Positions 17,242 to 22,988 of a DNA stretch of 31,240 nt are shown here, in pieces. The stretch is from NCBI GenBank assembly GCA_900557255.1, contig USSA01000019.1, forward strand, positions 1-31,240, written 5' to 3'. The DNA is from an uncultured Prevotella sp. (GTDB lineage Bacteria; Bacteroidota; Bacteroidia; Bacteroidales; Bacteroidaceae). The notes under the pieces were generated by a model. That model was not told where the DNA came from, did not search any database, and saw nothing but the letters and a program-made list of their open reading frames with translations. The stretch's first letter is position 1. Each line of letters starts with the position of its first letter. The position numbers were made by a program, and so were the translations under genes.

Positions 17242-17527
17242 GGTTCACCCTCTTCACAGATGGAAGAGGACTTTATTTCATGTGCTCCACTTTGCTCCCC
17301 GCAAGTGGAGCATTTTAGATTCATGGGTGAATACTTGCCCCAAGCATTCACCTTTTCGGCTCCGGGGTGAACCCTAGTAAAAAGAACTTTGTATATACAG
17401 CGCATGCTAGAAATATAAGAGTCTATATTACAATGGGTTATAGGGTATATTTAACACATTATTAACGCTAAAGATTGGCATCGGGGTTCACCCTTCACCG
17501 ACTTCATCGCTAAGTGTTCACCCTAAC
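17242..17527. repeat. Repeated GGGTTCACCC dyads in the leader of the primase-helicase gene
   Basis: The 371-bp stretch 17219-17589 has no gene. It carries several copies of a 10-bp near-palindrome. GGTTCACCCT is at 17242-17251, the reverse form GGGTGAACCC is at 17365-17374, GGGTTCACCC is at 17484-17493 (followed by TTCACC), and GTTCACCCTA is at 17516-17525. A GGTGAAT/ATTCACC hairpin at 17326-17352 is followed by TTTT. The arrangement resembles operators or iterons upstream of a replication-type gene. It could also simply be an autoregulated promoter region. Confidence 0.65.
17283..17316 (+). terminator. Terminator after the 131-aa protein gene
   Basis: TGCTCCACTT (17283-17292) pairs with AAGTGGAGCA (17303-17312), followed by TTTT. 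A shorter hairpin, CCTCTTC/GAAGAGG, precedes it at 17249-17269. Confidence 0.8.
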
Positions 17528-17589
17528 TCTTACTCAGAGAACGTTGCAAACAACAGATTAATATATTAACAACAGACAATTTTAATCAA

Positions 17590-18180
17590 ATGGAAAAAGA
17601 ACAAAACAACAACTGCATGAATGGGACTGCCACGATGCCATCGTACTTCCCTTGTATAAAATCTTCTGAGAGCCATCCTCTCGTCGACTGGTTGTATCTC
17701 AAGAGCGTGATTACCTCTAGCTCTGAGCTACGAATGATGACCGAGACTTACCGCAAGCGCCTCGCCATCAGCAAGCAGTTTGCCGACCAGTACAAGCCTG
17801 AGATGCCTGCCATCACGGTTTCGGCACTCATGGACGGCTACGGCAGACAACTTGCCGACTTCCTCAAACCTACCTACATGCTCCAACTCGACTTCGACCA
17901 TGTGAAGAAGGAAGATATGGAGCAGCTTATCCTACTGGTGAGAGGCGACAGTCATACGATGGTTGAGTATATCACCGTGAGCGGCAGGGGATTCAGAGTG
18001 TTCTGCGCCTACCATCCTGTAGATGACGACGACATCAGTGTGCTCGAACTCTTCGATGCCGTGCTGCAGAAGGCTATGGCTTACTACACTCAGCTCCTGG
18101 GGATAGCTCCCGACAAGCAGTGTGTCGACATCACCCGATGCGCCGGTCTTGCCTACGACCCGGATGCCTATTTCCGTTAG
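17590..18180 (+). CDS. VirE-N/BT4734-like primase domain, N-terminal part, ended by in-frame TAG
   Basis: 196 residues corresponding to the N-terminal VirE-N (BT4734/BF3469-like) domain of a primase-helicase. Visible motifs are MLQLDFDHV (an acidic DxD pair, about residues 97-105), EYITVSGRGFRVFCAYHP, and CVDITRCAGLAYDPDAYF close to the stop. The next frame continues with no frameshift after the TAG at 18178-18180, and homologues as I recall them are one protein of about 700-800 residues. This is therefore very likely the 5' half of a single gene. If the TAG is real, this product could still fold as an isolated primase-like domain. Confidence 0.8.
   Translation: MEKEQNNNCMNGTATMPSYFPCIKSSESHPLVDWLYLKSVITSSSELRMMTETYRKRLAISKQFADQYKPEMPAITVSALMDGYGRQLADFLKPTYMLQLDFDHVKKEDMEQLILLVRGDSHTMVEYITVSGRGFRVFCAYHPVDDDDISVLELFDAVLQKAMAYYTQLLGIAPDKQCVDITRCAGLAYDPDAYFR
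18178..18180 (+). other. In-frame amber codon splitting the primase-helicase gene
   Basis: TAG sits between TTC CGT and GAT GCC. Both flanking frames are phase 1 and both read as the same family (YDPDAYFR-stop-DAEPFALGPKDL). One base change from a sense codon such as CAG would produce it. Options are a nonsense mutation, a sequencing error, or read-through. Confidence 0.85.
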
Positions 18181-19866
18181 GATGCCGAGCCTTTTGCCTT
18201 GGGACCGAAAGATCTGAAGCCCCTCTACACGAAGAAGGCATTGCAGGCGAAGTATTCTGCCAGGCGAAACGCCAAGGGAGGAAAGCGAAGCAGCAAGGTG
18301 AAAGAGAAGACGAAGTCAAGCGACAAGGGTGTGCCTACCATCGAGGAGGCAGCTTCCCATATCAAGGAACTGCTCGACCTGTGGGGCTATCGGTTCGAGC
18401 CTGAGCATCACAACGAGTATGTATGGCACTTTGCCGACATCTGCATCTACTATGGCATCCCGCAGGAAGAAGTTCTGCCCTACGCCGACCGTGAGTTTGG
18501 CACCAGCTACCAAGATACGGCTTCTGTCATCAAGTCTCGCTACAAACATCTGCACAAGTTTGGCATCTGGCATTTCTATCGCCAAGGCGAGGCCCGCAGC
18601 GGCAAGCCATCGGTAAGGGGCATCAAGCAGTGGCTACTCTGCCACTATCTGTTCCGCCGGAACGTGCTGACGGGATTTTACGAGGTGGAGAGCCGCTTCG
18701 TTTTAAACGGCAAGTATCCTGACTGGGTACGCATCGACGACAATATCGAGAACTCCATCTGGAGCGAGATGGATGAGTCGGGGCTGCATCTCTCGGAGAA
18801 GACCTTGCACAACATCATCAACAGCGACTTCAGCGAGCCGTTCGACCCCTTGGACGATTACCTGCGCAGTCTGCCGAAATGGAAGAAGGGGGAGGATCCC
18901 GACTATATCGACCAGCTCGCCGACCGCATCGAGGTGGAAAACCTGCCCTGCAACGAACATACGCAGAGCCTCTTCCGCTATTTCTTCAAGAAGTGGCTGG
19001 TGGCGATGGTAGTGGCATGGGTAACGCTGAAGGTGGTGAACCAGATGATACTCATCTTCGTGGGCAAGGGCGGCATCTTCAAGACCACGTTCTTCCACAT
19101 GCTGTTGCCCCCACAGTTGCGCCAGTACTTCCTCAACGACTCGACGGGCACCTATACCGACAAGGACTTCATGGAGGCTTTCAGCAGCAAGGCTCTGCTC
19201 TGTCTCGACGAGTTTGAGATGGTATTCGGCAAGAACCTGAGCGCCTTCAAGAGCAACATGACCAAGGTGACATTCTCCATACGCCGACCTTACGACAAGT
19301 ACCGTTCGGAGATGCCCCACCGCGGATCACTCTGCGGCACCACCAACAGCCAGCAGTTCATCACCGATGAGGAGAACCGCCGCTACTGTCCTTGGCTGGT
19401 AAAGAGCATCGAGAGTCCGATAGAGCACCCGATAGACTACGACCACGTGTTTGCCGAGGCAGTGGCACTGGGTCAGGAGGTGATGAGCCATCCTAAGGGC
19501 GAGCCCCTGGAGTGGACATACTGGTTGACGAGGGATGACATCGAACTGATGCGCAGTCACAACCGCCTCTTCATGGTAGCCAACTATGCCGAGGAGCAGA
19601 TACTCCGTTACTACCGGGTGCCGGAGCCAGATACGCCGCTACAGTTTATCAAGTTCCGCTACAGTGCCGAGATACTGGAGAGGATAGGTGTGAACCCTGC
19701 CCTTCGCCAGAACCTGAACAACCAGAACATCGGTAACGTGATGAAGCGTCTTGGATTCAAGAAGATTCACAAGAAGAACGGCAACGGCTGGGCTGTGATA
19801 GAGAAGGAAGGTAGCGAAATCAACAACGATGCCTTCATCGATCCTAACGATACCGTGGAGGATTAA
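18181..19866 (+). CDS. Primase-helicase C-terminal part (DUF3874/VirE-like ATPase)
   Basis: This is the continuation of the preceding frame; the first ATG after the stop is at 18199 and would give 555 residues. It contains a winged/linker region (VRGIKQWLLCHYLFRRNVLTG) and a P-loop ATPase core. Walker A is degenerate: VGKGGIFKTTFF, with FK in place of GK. Walker B is ALLCLDEFEMV, and a sensor-like GTTNSQQFITDEENRRYCPW follows. These features fit the VirE/D5-like helicase part of Bacteroidota primase-helicases. Without the primase half it would be a helicase only, unless the TAG is suppressed. It heads the cassette with DUF4248, HU and amidase genes. Confidence 0.8.
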   Translation, partial: DAEPFALGPKDLKPLYTKKALQAKYSARRNAKGGKRSSKVKEKTKSSDKGVPTIEEAASHIKELLDLWGYRFEPEHHNEYVWHFADICIYYGIPQEEVLPYADREFGTSYQDTASVIKSRYKHLHKFGIWHFYRQGEARSGKPSVRGIKQWLLCHYLFRRNVLTGFYEVESRFVLNGKYPDWVRIDDNIENSIWSEMDESGLHLSEKTLHNIINSDFSEPFDPLDDYLRSLPKWKKGEDPDYIDQLADRIEVENLPCNEHTQSLFRYFFKKWLVAMVVAWVTLKVVNQMILIFVGKGGIFKTTFFHMLLPPQLRQYFLNDSTGTYTDKDFMEAFSSKALLCLDEFEMVFGKNLSAFKSNMTKVTFSIRRPYDKYRSEMPHRGSLCGTTNSQQFITDEENRRYCPWLVKSIESPIEHPIDYDHVFAEAVALGQEVMSHPKGEPLEWTYWLTRDDIELMRSHNRLFMVANYAEEQILRYYRVPEPDTPLQFIKFRYSAEILERIGVNPALRQNLNNQNIGNVMKRLGFKKIHKKNGNGWAVIEKEGSEINNDAFIDPNDTVED

Positions 19867-19930
19867 GTATCTTGGTTACGACCACTAAGTATCATAGTTA
19901 CGATGGCTAAGTATCATATTTATGAATCAT
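19865..19930 (+). repeat. Three 22-bp tandem repeats after the primase-helicase gene
   Basis: Units start AAGTATC at 19865, 19887 and 19909 with an exact 22-bp period; the second unit reads AAGTATCATAGTTACGATGG plus CT. The first unit overlaps the stop codon of the helicase frame. The units are degenerate, more so toward the third. Confidence 0.75.
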
Positions 19931-19950
19931 AACCCTAATAGATATTTCTC

Positions 19951-20060
19951 TGCACGCGAATTACGTACTGTTTTTACTGAACATGAATATCTTATTGTTT
20001 TTTCGGAACACGAATTACCTATTGGGTTTACTGAACACGAATTGCACGAATTAAACGAAT
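19951..20060 (+). repeat. Three to four degenerate 27-bp tandem repeats
   Basis: Units of 27 bp begin near 19952, 19979 and 20006, with core GAACACGAATTACCTATTG and T-rich ends. The fourth (20033) merges into the 28-bp ATTCGTG-type element. An ATG frame at 19922-20062 reads through them as a 46-residue peptide with a nine-residue period F(T/S)EHE. It has no ribosome binding site and I regard it as repeat-derived. Confidence 0.65.
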
Positions 20061-20108
20061 AAGTGGCTTCAGAATGAAAGATTCGTGAGATTCGAGAGAT
20101 TCGTGTTC
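20033..20108. repeat. Inverted pair of 28-bp ATTCGTG-type repeats
   Basis: Left arm 20033-20060 begins GAACACGAATTGCACGAATT; right arm 20081-20108 ends GAGATTCGTGTTC and is its imperfect complement, with a 20-nt loop between. The arms have a 9-bp internal period (ATTCGTGnn). It is one of several copies confined to this cassette. Confidence 0.75.
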
Positions 20109-20141
20109 AACACTTAACATTCAACATTATAATTACCGTCA

Positions 20142-20351
20142 ATGGATTTACGAAGTTACACCAAGCAGGAGTTAGCCCTGCTCTATTTTCCGGATTCCGA
20201 CCCAGACGTGGCAAGAGCCCATCTGATGAGATGGATAGTAAGATGCACCCAGCTCTACGAGCAGTTGCAGAAGAGTGGATACAACAAGAGCTGCAAGGAG
20301 TTCAATCCCCTGCAAGTATCCTATATTTTCTTCCATTTGGGAGAACCCTGA
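20142..20351 (+). CDS. DUF4248 domain-containing protein
   Basis: A 69-residue protein beginning MDLRSYTKQELALLYFPDSD, with LMRWIVRCTQLYEQL and a C-terminal FNPLQVSYIFFHLGEP. This matches DUF4248, a short Bacteroidota family. The N-terminal YTKQELA..YFP looks like a helix-turn-helix lead, so a DNA-binding or regulatory role is possible but unproven. The family commonly occurs beside the VirE-type primase-helicase and HU-like genes, as here. Confidence 0.85.
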   Translation: MDLRSYTKQELALLYFPDSDPDVARAHLMRWIVRCTQLYEQLQKSGYNKSCKEFNPLQVSYIFFHLGEP

Positions 20352-20360
20352 TATTTATCA

Positions 20361-20405
20361 GTGATAATCGGTGAGTATCGGTGAGCAACAATGAGCATCG
20401 GTGAG
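20361..20405 (+). repeat. 10-bp phased direct repeats upstream of the HU-like gene
   Basis: About 4.5 copies of GTGAGNATCG at an exact 10-bp period (20361, 20371, 20381, 20391, 20401); the third is degenerate. The run ends at the -33 position of a -7 box at 20425-20432. One repeat per helical turn suggests cooperative protein binding on one DNA face. Confidence 0.65.
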
Positions 20406-20424
20406 TTGGGAAAATGAAATGTTG

Positions 20425-20432
20425 TATCTTTG
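20425..20432 (+). promoter_or_regulatory. -7 box of the HU-like gene
   Basis: TATCTTTG followed by CAATG is a full TAnnTTTG match 50 bp before the start codon. There is no clear TTTG at -33; the phased repeats occupy that position, as expected for an activator-dependent promoter. Confidence 0.65.
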
Positions 20433-20482
20433 CAATGTGATTCAGAAAGAAGAACATTAACCATTTAAACACTTAAAAACTT

Positions 20483-21016
20483 ATGTTGCTTTACGTACTA
20501 AAACTAAATCAGAACGCCAAGATGCCAGAGGCATACGGCAAGTATTACGCCTATCCAGTCATCACTCAGACGGTAGACATCGACGGCCTGGCCGAACACA
20601 TGGCTAGCCACAACACTCCTTTCTCTAAGGGAGCCATCAAGGGCATGATTACCGATATGGTATCGTGCATCAAGGAACTCACCTTGCAGGGTTTCGCTGT
20701 GAAGATTGACGACCTCGCCATCTTCTCCATCGGCATCCGCAACAAGGAGGGAGCCGCCTCAGAGAAGGAGTTCACCATCGCCAAGAACATCGACGGTTTC
20801 CGTCTCCGTGCTCGTGGCACCGGTGAGTTCAGCGCCAAGACCATCAACCTCGAAGCTACGCTGAAGAAGGCCTCTGCTCTGTTAGGTGATGGCACCACCC
20901 CGGATACCACCCCGGATACCGGGAAGGATACCGGAAAGGATACCCCTGGTGGTGACAACACCGACCAGGGCGGTAGCGGAACCACTGGAGAAGGAGGAGG
21001 CGACGGCTTAGAGTAG
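20483..21016 (+). CDS. HU-family DNA-binding protein with Gly/Thr/Asp-rich tail
   Basis: A 177-residue HU-like protein of the Bacteroidota HU-HIG type. The HU core covers about residues 1-125: ITQTVDIDGLAEHMASHNTPFSKGAIKGMITDMVSCIKELTLQG, then beta-arm segment KIDDLAIFSIGI and FRLRARGTGEFS. The C-terminal tail (about 134-177) is low complexity, with TPDT/GKDT units encoded by 12-bp DNA repeats near 20895-20945, and is probably disordered. It should bind DNA, perhaps at the nearby repeats. It lies between the DUF4248 and smalltalk genes and has its own -7 box. Confidence 0.88.
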   Translation: MLLYVLKLNQNAKMPEAYGKYYAYPVITQTVDIDGLAEHMASHNTPFSKGAIKGMITDMVSCIKELTLQGFAVKIDDLAIFSIGIRNKEGAASEKEFTIAKNIDGFRLRARGTGEFSAKTINLEATLKKASALLGDGTTPDTTPDTGKDTGKDTPGGDNTDQGGSGTTGEGGGDGLE

Positions 21017-21233
21017 CCCTACCCGCCTCGCATCTGAAACAAGAGAAAGCGCATCGGCAGGATGCAGTCCGGAGTAATCCGAGGGCCTATCAGGAATGAG
21101 TTTCATCACTCACCATTCAACATTGTCAAATCATCGCCCTGAACGGATACTTGCTCATCCTGCCCGCTTCCTTCTTGTCTTCCCACACTAATCACTAAAC
21201 ATTAATCACTAATTACACTAATCACTAACAAAA
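21017..21233 (+). other. Non-coding spacer between HU-like and smalltalk genes
   Basis: This stretch holds no gene. GGCAGGATG (21056-21064) and CATCCTGCC (21156-21164) are exact complements 91 bp apart and could close a structured RNA domain. Heptamer-like CACTAATCACTAA repeats follow at about 21185-21230, directly before the smalltalk start. Confidence 0.4.
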
Positions 21234-21326
21234 ATGAAAAAGGAAACAATCCAGAAAGTCATCAACTTCGTCATCACCGTCCTCACTGCCGTCCTCAGCT
21301 CCTTCTGTGTGCAGAGCTGCAAGTGA
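21234..21326 (+). CDS. Smalltalk protein (30 aa)
   Basis: The peptide starts MKKETIQKVINFVITVLTAV and ends FCVQSCK. It has two N-terminal lysines, one hydrophobic helix of about 20 residues and a C-terminal Cys-containing end. This is the pattern of the very short Bacteroidota family named smalltalk protein, which is found next to N-acetylmuramoyl-L-alanine amidase genes. The C-terminal QSC resembles a lipobox-like end, but modification is speculative. The position before the amidase supports the call. Function is unknown; a membrane or signalling peptide is possible. Confidence 0.8.
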   Translation: MKKETIQKVINFVITVLTAVLSSFCVQSCK

Positions 21327-21334
21327 TAGCGTCT

Positions 21335-21464
21335 GAACACGAATTACACGAATCGAACGAATCAATCTATTCAAAGGCCATATTCGTGCTATTCGAGAAA
21401 TTCGTGTTCAATTAAATATCTGTTCAAGCACGGAAAATTCGCGTCATTCGAGATATTCGTGTTC
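21335..21464. repeat. Cluster of 28-bp ATTCGTG-type repeats, left of the GxxExxY gene
   Basis: One copy in the GAACACGAATTACACGAATC orientation (21335-21362), then two in the ATTCGTG orientation (21382-21409 and 21437-21464) 55 bp apart. The outer copies form a hairpin. The cluster is homologous and parallel to the one at 21863-22049. Confidence 0.8.
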
Positions 21465-21471
21465 AGTTAAA

Positions 21472-21843
21472 TCAAAACACTTTGCGTTCGTATTCCAATC
21501 CGTCAGAGTGGCCAAAATTATAGAGAATACCGAGTTTAAAACCTGTAGCTTTGAGATAATTATATACTTGACTTCGATGGGAATCATTGAGTTCTGAAAC
21601 AGCTTTCAGTTCAATAATAATGTCACCATAACAGACAAAATCAGCTCGATAAGTCTGCTTTAGTTCATGTCCATCATAGAAGACTTTAAGTTCTTTCTCA
21701 CGTTCAAAGGGGATGCCTCGCTTAGCAAATTCAATAGCCAAGGCTTCCTGATAAACGGCTTCAAGGAATCCTGAGCCCAATACATTATATACATGCATTG
21801 CAGCCCCAGTGATGTTATATGATTCTTTACTACGGTATATCAT
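21472..21843 (-). CDS. GxxExxY family protein (PD-(D/E)xK nuclease-like)
   Basis: Start chosen at 21843 (MIYRSKESYNITGAAMHVYN); the frame extends to 21942, but that part translates the flanking repeat. The 123-residue protein has the family signature G25-F-L-E28-A-V-Y31. A nuclease-like core D68 (YRADF) with E78-L-K80 (IIIELKA) follows, resembling PD-(D/E)xK enzymes. The nucleolytic activity of this family is not established as far as I know. It is the only gene on the - strand in the cassette and is bracketed by homologous direct repeats, which suggests it was inserted between smalltalk and amidase. The neighbours are otherwise co-directional. Confidence 0.87.
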   Translation of the reverse strand: MIYRSKESYNITGAAMHVYNVLGSGFLEAVYQEALAIEFAKRGIPFEREKELKVFYDGHELKQTYRADFVCYGDIIIELKAVSELNDSHRSQVYNYLKATGFKLGILYNFGHSDGLEYERKVF

Positions 21844-21862
21844 AATCTCTATATATTTTTTT

Positions 21863-22049
21863 GAACACGAATTACACGAATCGAACGAATACATCCTGTT
21901 CAAGCACGGAAAATTCGTGCTATTCGAGATATTCGTGTTCAATTAAATATCTGTTCAAGACGGAAAATTCGTGTCATTCGAGAAATTCGTGTTCAGTTAA
22001 ATATCTATTCAAGCACGGAAAATTCGTGTCATTCGAGGAATTCGTGTTC
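21863..22049. repeat. Cluster of 28-bp ATTCGTG-type repeats, right of the GxxExxY gene
   Basis: One copy in the GAACACG orientation (21863-21890), then three in the ATTCGTG orientation (21913-21940, 21967-21994, 22022-22049) at 54-55 bp spacing. The linkers are themselves conserved (AGTTAAATATCT, CAAGCACGGAAA). This is a true 55-bp tandem repeat, parallel to the cluster at 21335-21464. Confidence 0.85.
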
Positions 22050-22079
22050 AGTTAAACCCTTTAAAATCCATAGAATCCA

Positions 22080-22514
22080 ATGAAGAATCAAAGAAAAATC
22101 GATTTGATCGTGGTACATTGCAGTGCCACACGTATTAACCAGGACTTCCCGGTAGAAGCCTTAGAAGTCTGCCACAAGGCCCGTGGTTTCCACTCCATCG
22201 GTTACCACTATTACATTACGAAGGATGGCGTGGTCTATCCCTGCCGTCCAGAAAGCGAGGAGGGTGCTCACGCCCGCCACTACAACGCCCATAGCATCGG
22301 AATCTGCTACGAGGGTGGTCTCGACGAGAAAGGCAAGCCTGCCGACACTCGCACTCCAGCCCAGAAAGCATCTCTGGAAGACCTCCTCTACAGTCTCGTC
22401 CTCGACTATCCCGATGCCGAGATCCTAGGTCATCGCGACCTTCCCTGGGTTCGCAAGAGCTGTCCTTGCTTCGATGTCAAGGAATGGCTGAAGGAAATCG
22501 ACTTCCATCTCTAG
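22080..22514 (+). CDS. N-acetylmuramoyl-L-alanine amidase (Amidase_2, T7-lysozyme-like)
   Basis: A 144-residue zinc amidase that cleaves the bond between muramic acid and the stem peptide. Zinc ligands are recognisable by comparison with T7 lysozyme: His13 (VVHCSAT), His118 (GHRDLP) and Cys128 (RKSCPC). GYHYYITKDG holds the conserved tyrosine region, and Lys126 matches the catalytic lysine. There is no signal peptide, as in phage-type amidases. It is usually the last gene of the VirE/HU/smalltalk cassette, as here, and is followed by a strong terminator. How it reaches its substrate is unknown; holin-like help from the smalltalk peptide is only a guess. Confidence 0.92.
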   Translation: MKNQRKIDLIVVHCSATRINQDFPVEALEVCHKARGFHSIGYHYYITKDGVVYPCRPESEEGAHARHYNAHSIGICYEGGLDEKGKPADTRTPAQKASLEDLLYSLVLDYPDAEILGHRDLPWVRKSCPCFDVKEWLKEIDFHL

Positions 22515-22536
22515 AAAGCCCGGACAGTTCCCAAAA

Positions 22537-22564
22537 ATTCGTGCTATTCGAGTTATTCGTGTTC
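22537..22564. repeat. Single ATTCGTG-type repeat after the amidase gene
   Basis: One 28-bp copy in the ATTCGTG orientation (ATTCGTGCTATTCGAGTTAT, then TCGTGTTC), the last in the cassette, just before the terminator. Confidence 0.75.
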
Positions 22565-22570
22565 AAAATC

Positions 22571-22616
22571 ATCCCAGCTTATAAGTCCTAAAAAGCTTAT
22601 GGGTTGGGATTTTTTC
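22571..22616 (+). terminator. Terminator at the end of the cassette
   Basis: ATCCCAGCTTATAAG (22571-22585) pairs with 22596-22610 with three G-U pairs, followed by TTTTTT. It separates the cassette from the convergent xse genes. Confidence 0.85.
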
Positions 22617-22704
22617 GTTCTCAAAAATGAGAATACCCATTGCTTGCAACGAAAAAGATCCGTGAGATCCATGTGCGAAAATTCAAGTTTCTGCTTATCG
22701 TAAA

Positions 22705-22899
22705 TCAATCCTCGCTGAGGAGTTTCTTGATTTCCTCATCGGTCTTGGTGAGTTTGTCTTTACAGAGTTTCACCAAGGTTTTGGCACGTTTCAACTGCTC
22801 GGAGAGCTGATCAATATCGAGTTCATCATTCTCCATTCTTTCTACGATTTCTTCAAGCTCTCTTACGGCTTGTTCGTATTTCATTTCTTCTTTTTCCAT
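22705..22899 (-). CDS. xseB: Exodeoxyribonuclease VII small subunit
   Basis: A 64-residue helical protein, MEKEEMKYEQAVRELEEIVE then NDELDIDQLSEQLKRAKTLVKLCKDKL. This is the standard two-helix XseB fold that stabilises the large subunit. The enzyme degrades single-stranded DNA to oligonucleotides in repair. It is encoded 89 bp downstream of xseA on the same strand; a palindromic element occupies the gap, so the two may be co-transcribed through it. Confidence 0.93.
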   Translation of the reverse strand: MEKEEMKYEQAVRELEEIVERMENDELDIDQLSEQLKRAKTLVKLCKDKLTKTDEEIKKLLSED

Positions 22900-22917
22900 A
22901 ATCCTATTTTAGTTAAG

Positions 22918-22973
22918 AGTTAATAGTTTATAGCGGCTTCTCCGTTTAGCCAGATTGCTATAAACTATTAACT
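22918..22973. repeat. Palindromic element with conserved 22-nt loop, copy 1
   Basis: A 17-bp perfect inverted repeat (22918-22934 with 22957-22973; outer part AGTTAATAGTTTATAGC) around a 22-nt loop. Read on the - strand, the loop (AATCTGGCTAAACGGAGAAGCC in part: AATCT, ACGG, AAGCC) matches that of the element at 30729-30800. It lies between xseA and xseB. Confidence 0.8.
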
Positions 22974-22988
22974 ATAAATTATAAACTA

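Noticed and set aside
17242..17251. GGTTCACCC-like sequence as a tRNA T-arm or integration site
   Set aside because: No acceptor, D or anticodon arm can be built around any of the copies; they are repeated dyads instead.
18178..18180. Genome-wide or phage-type reassignment of TAG to glutamine
   Set aside because: Other genes in the same cassette (HU-like, amidase) use TAG as their final stop with sensible C-termini, so TAG works as a stop here.
21382..22049. CRISPR array
   Set aside because: Repeats are spaced at 54-55 bp but the spacers are themselves conserved copies, copy number is two to three per cluster, and there are no cas genes.
21861..22055. A 64-codon + strand frame over the repeat cluster, and the N-terminal 33 codons upstream of the GxxExxY start
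   Set aside because: Both only translate the 28-bp repeats (Asn/Ser/Cys-rich periodic peptides) and have no independent support.
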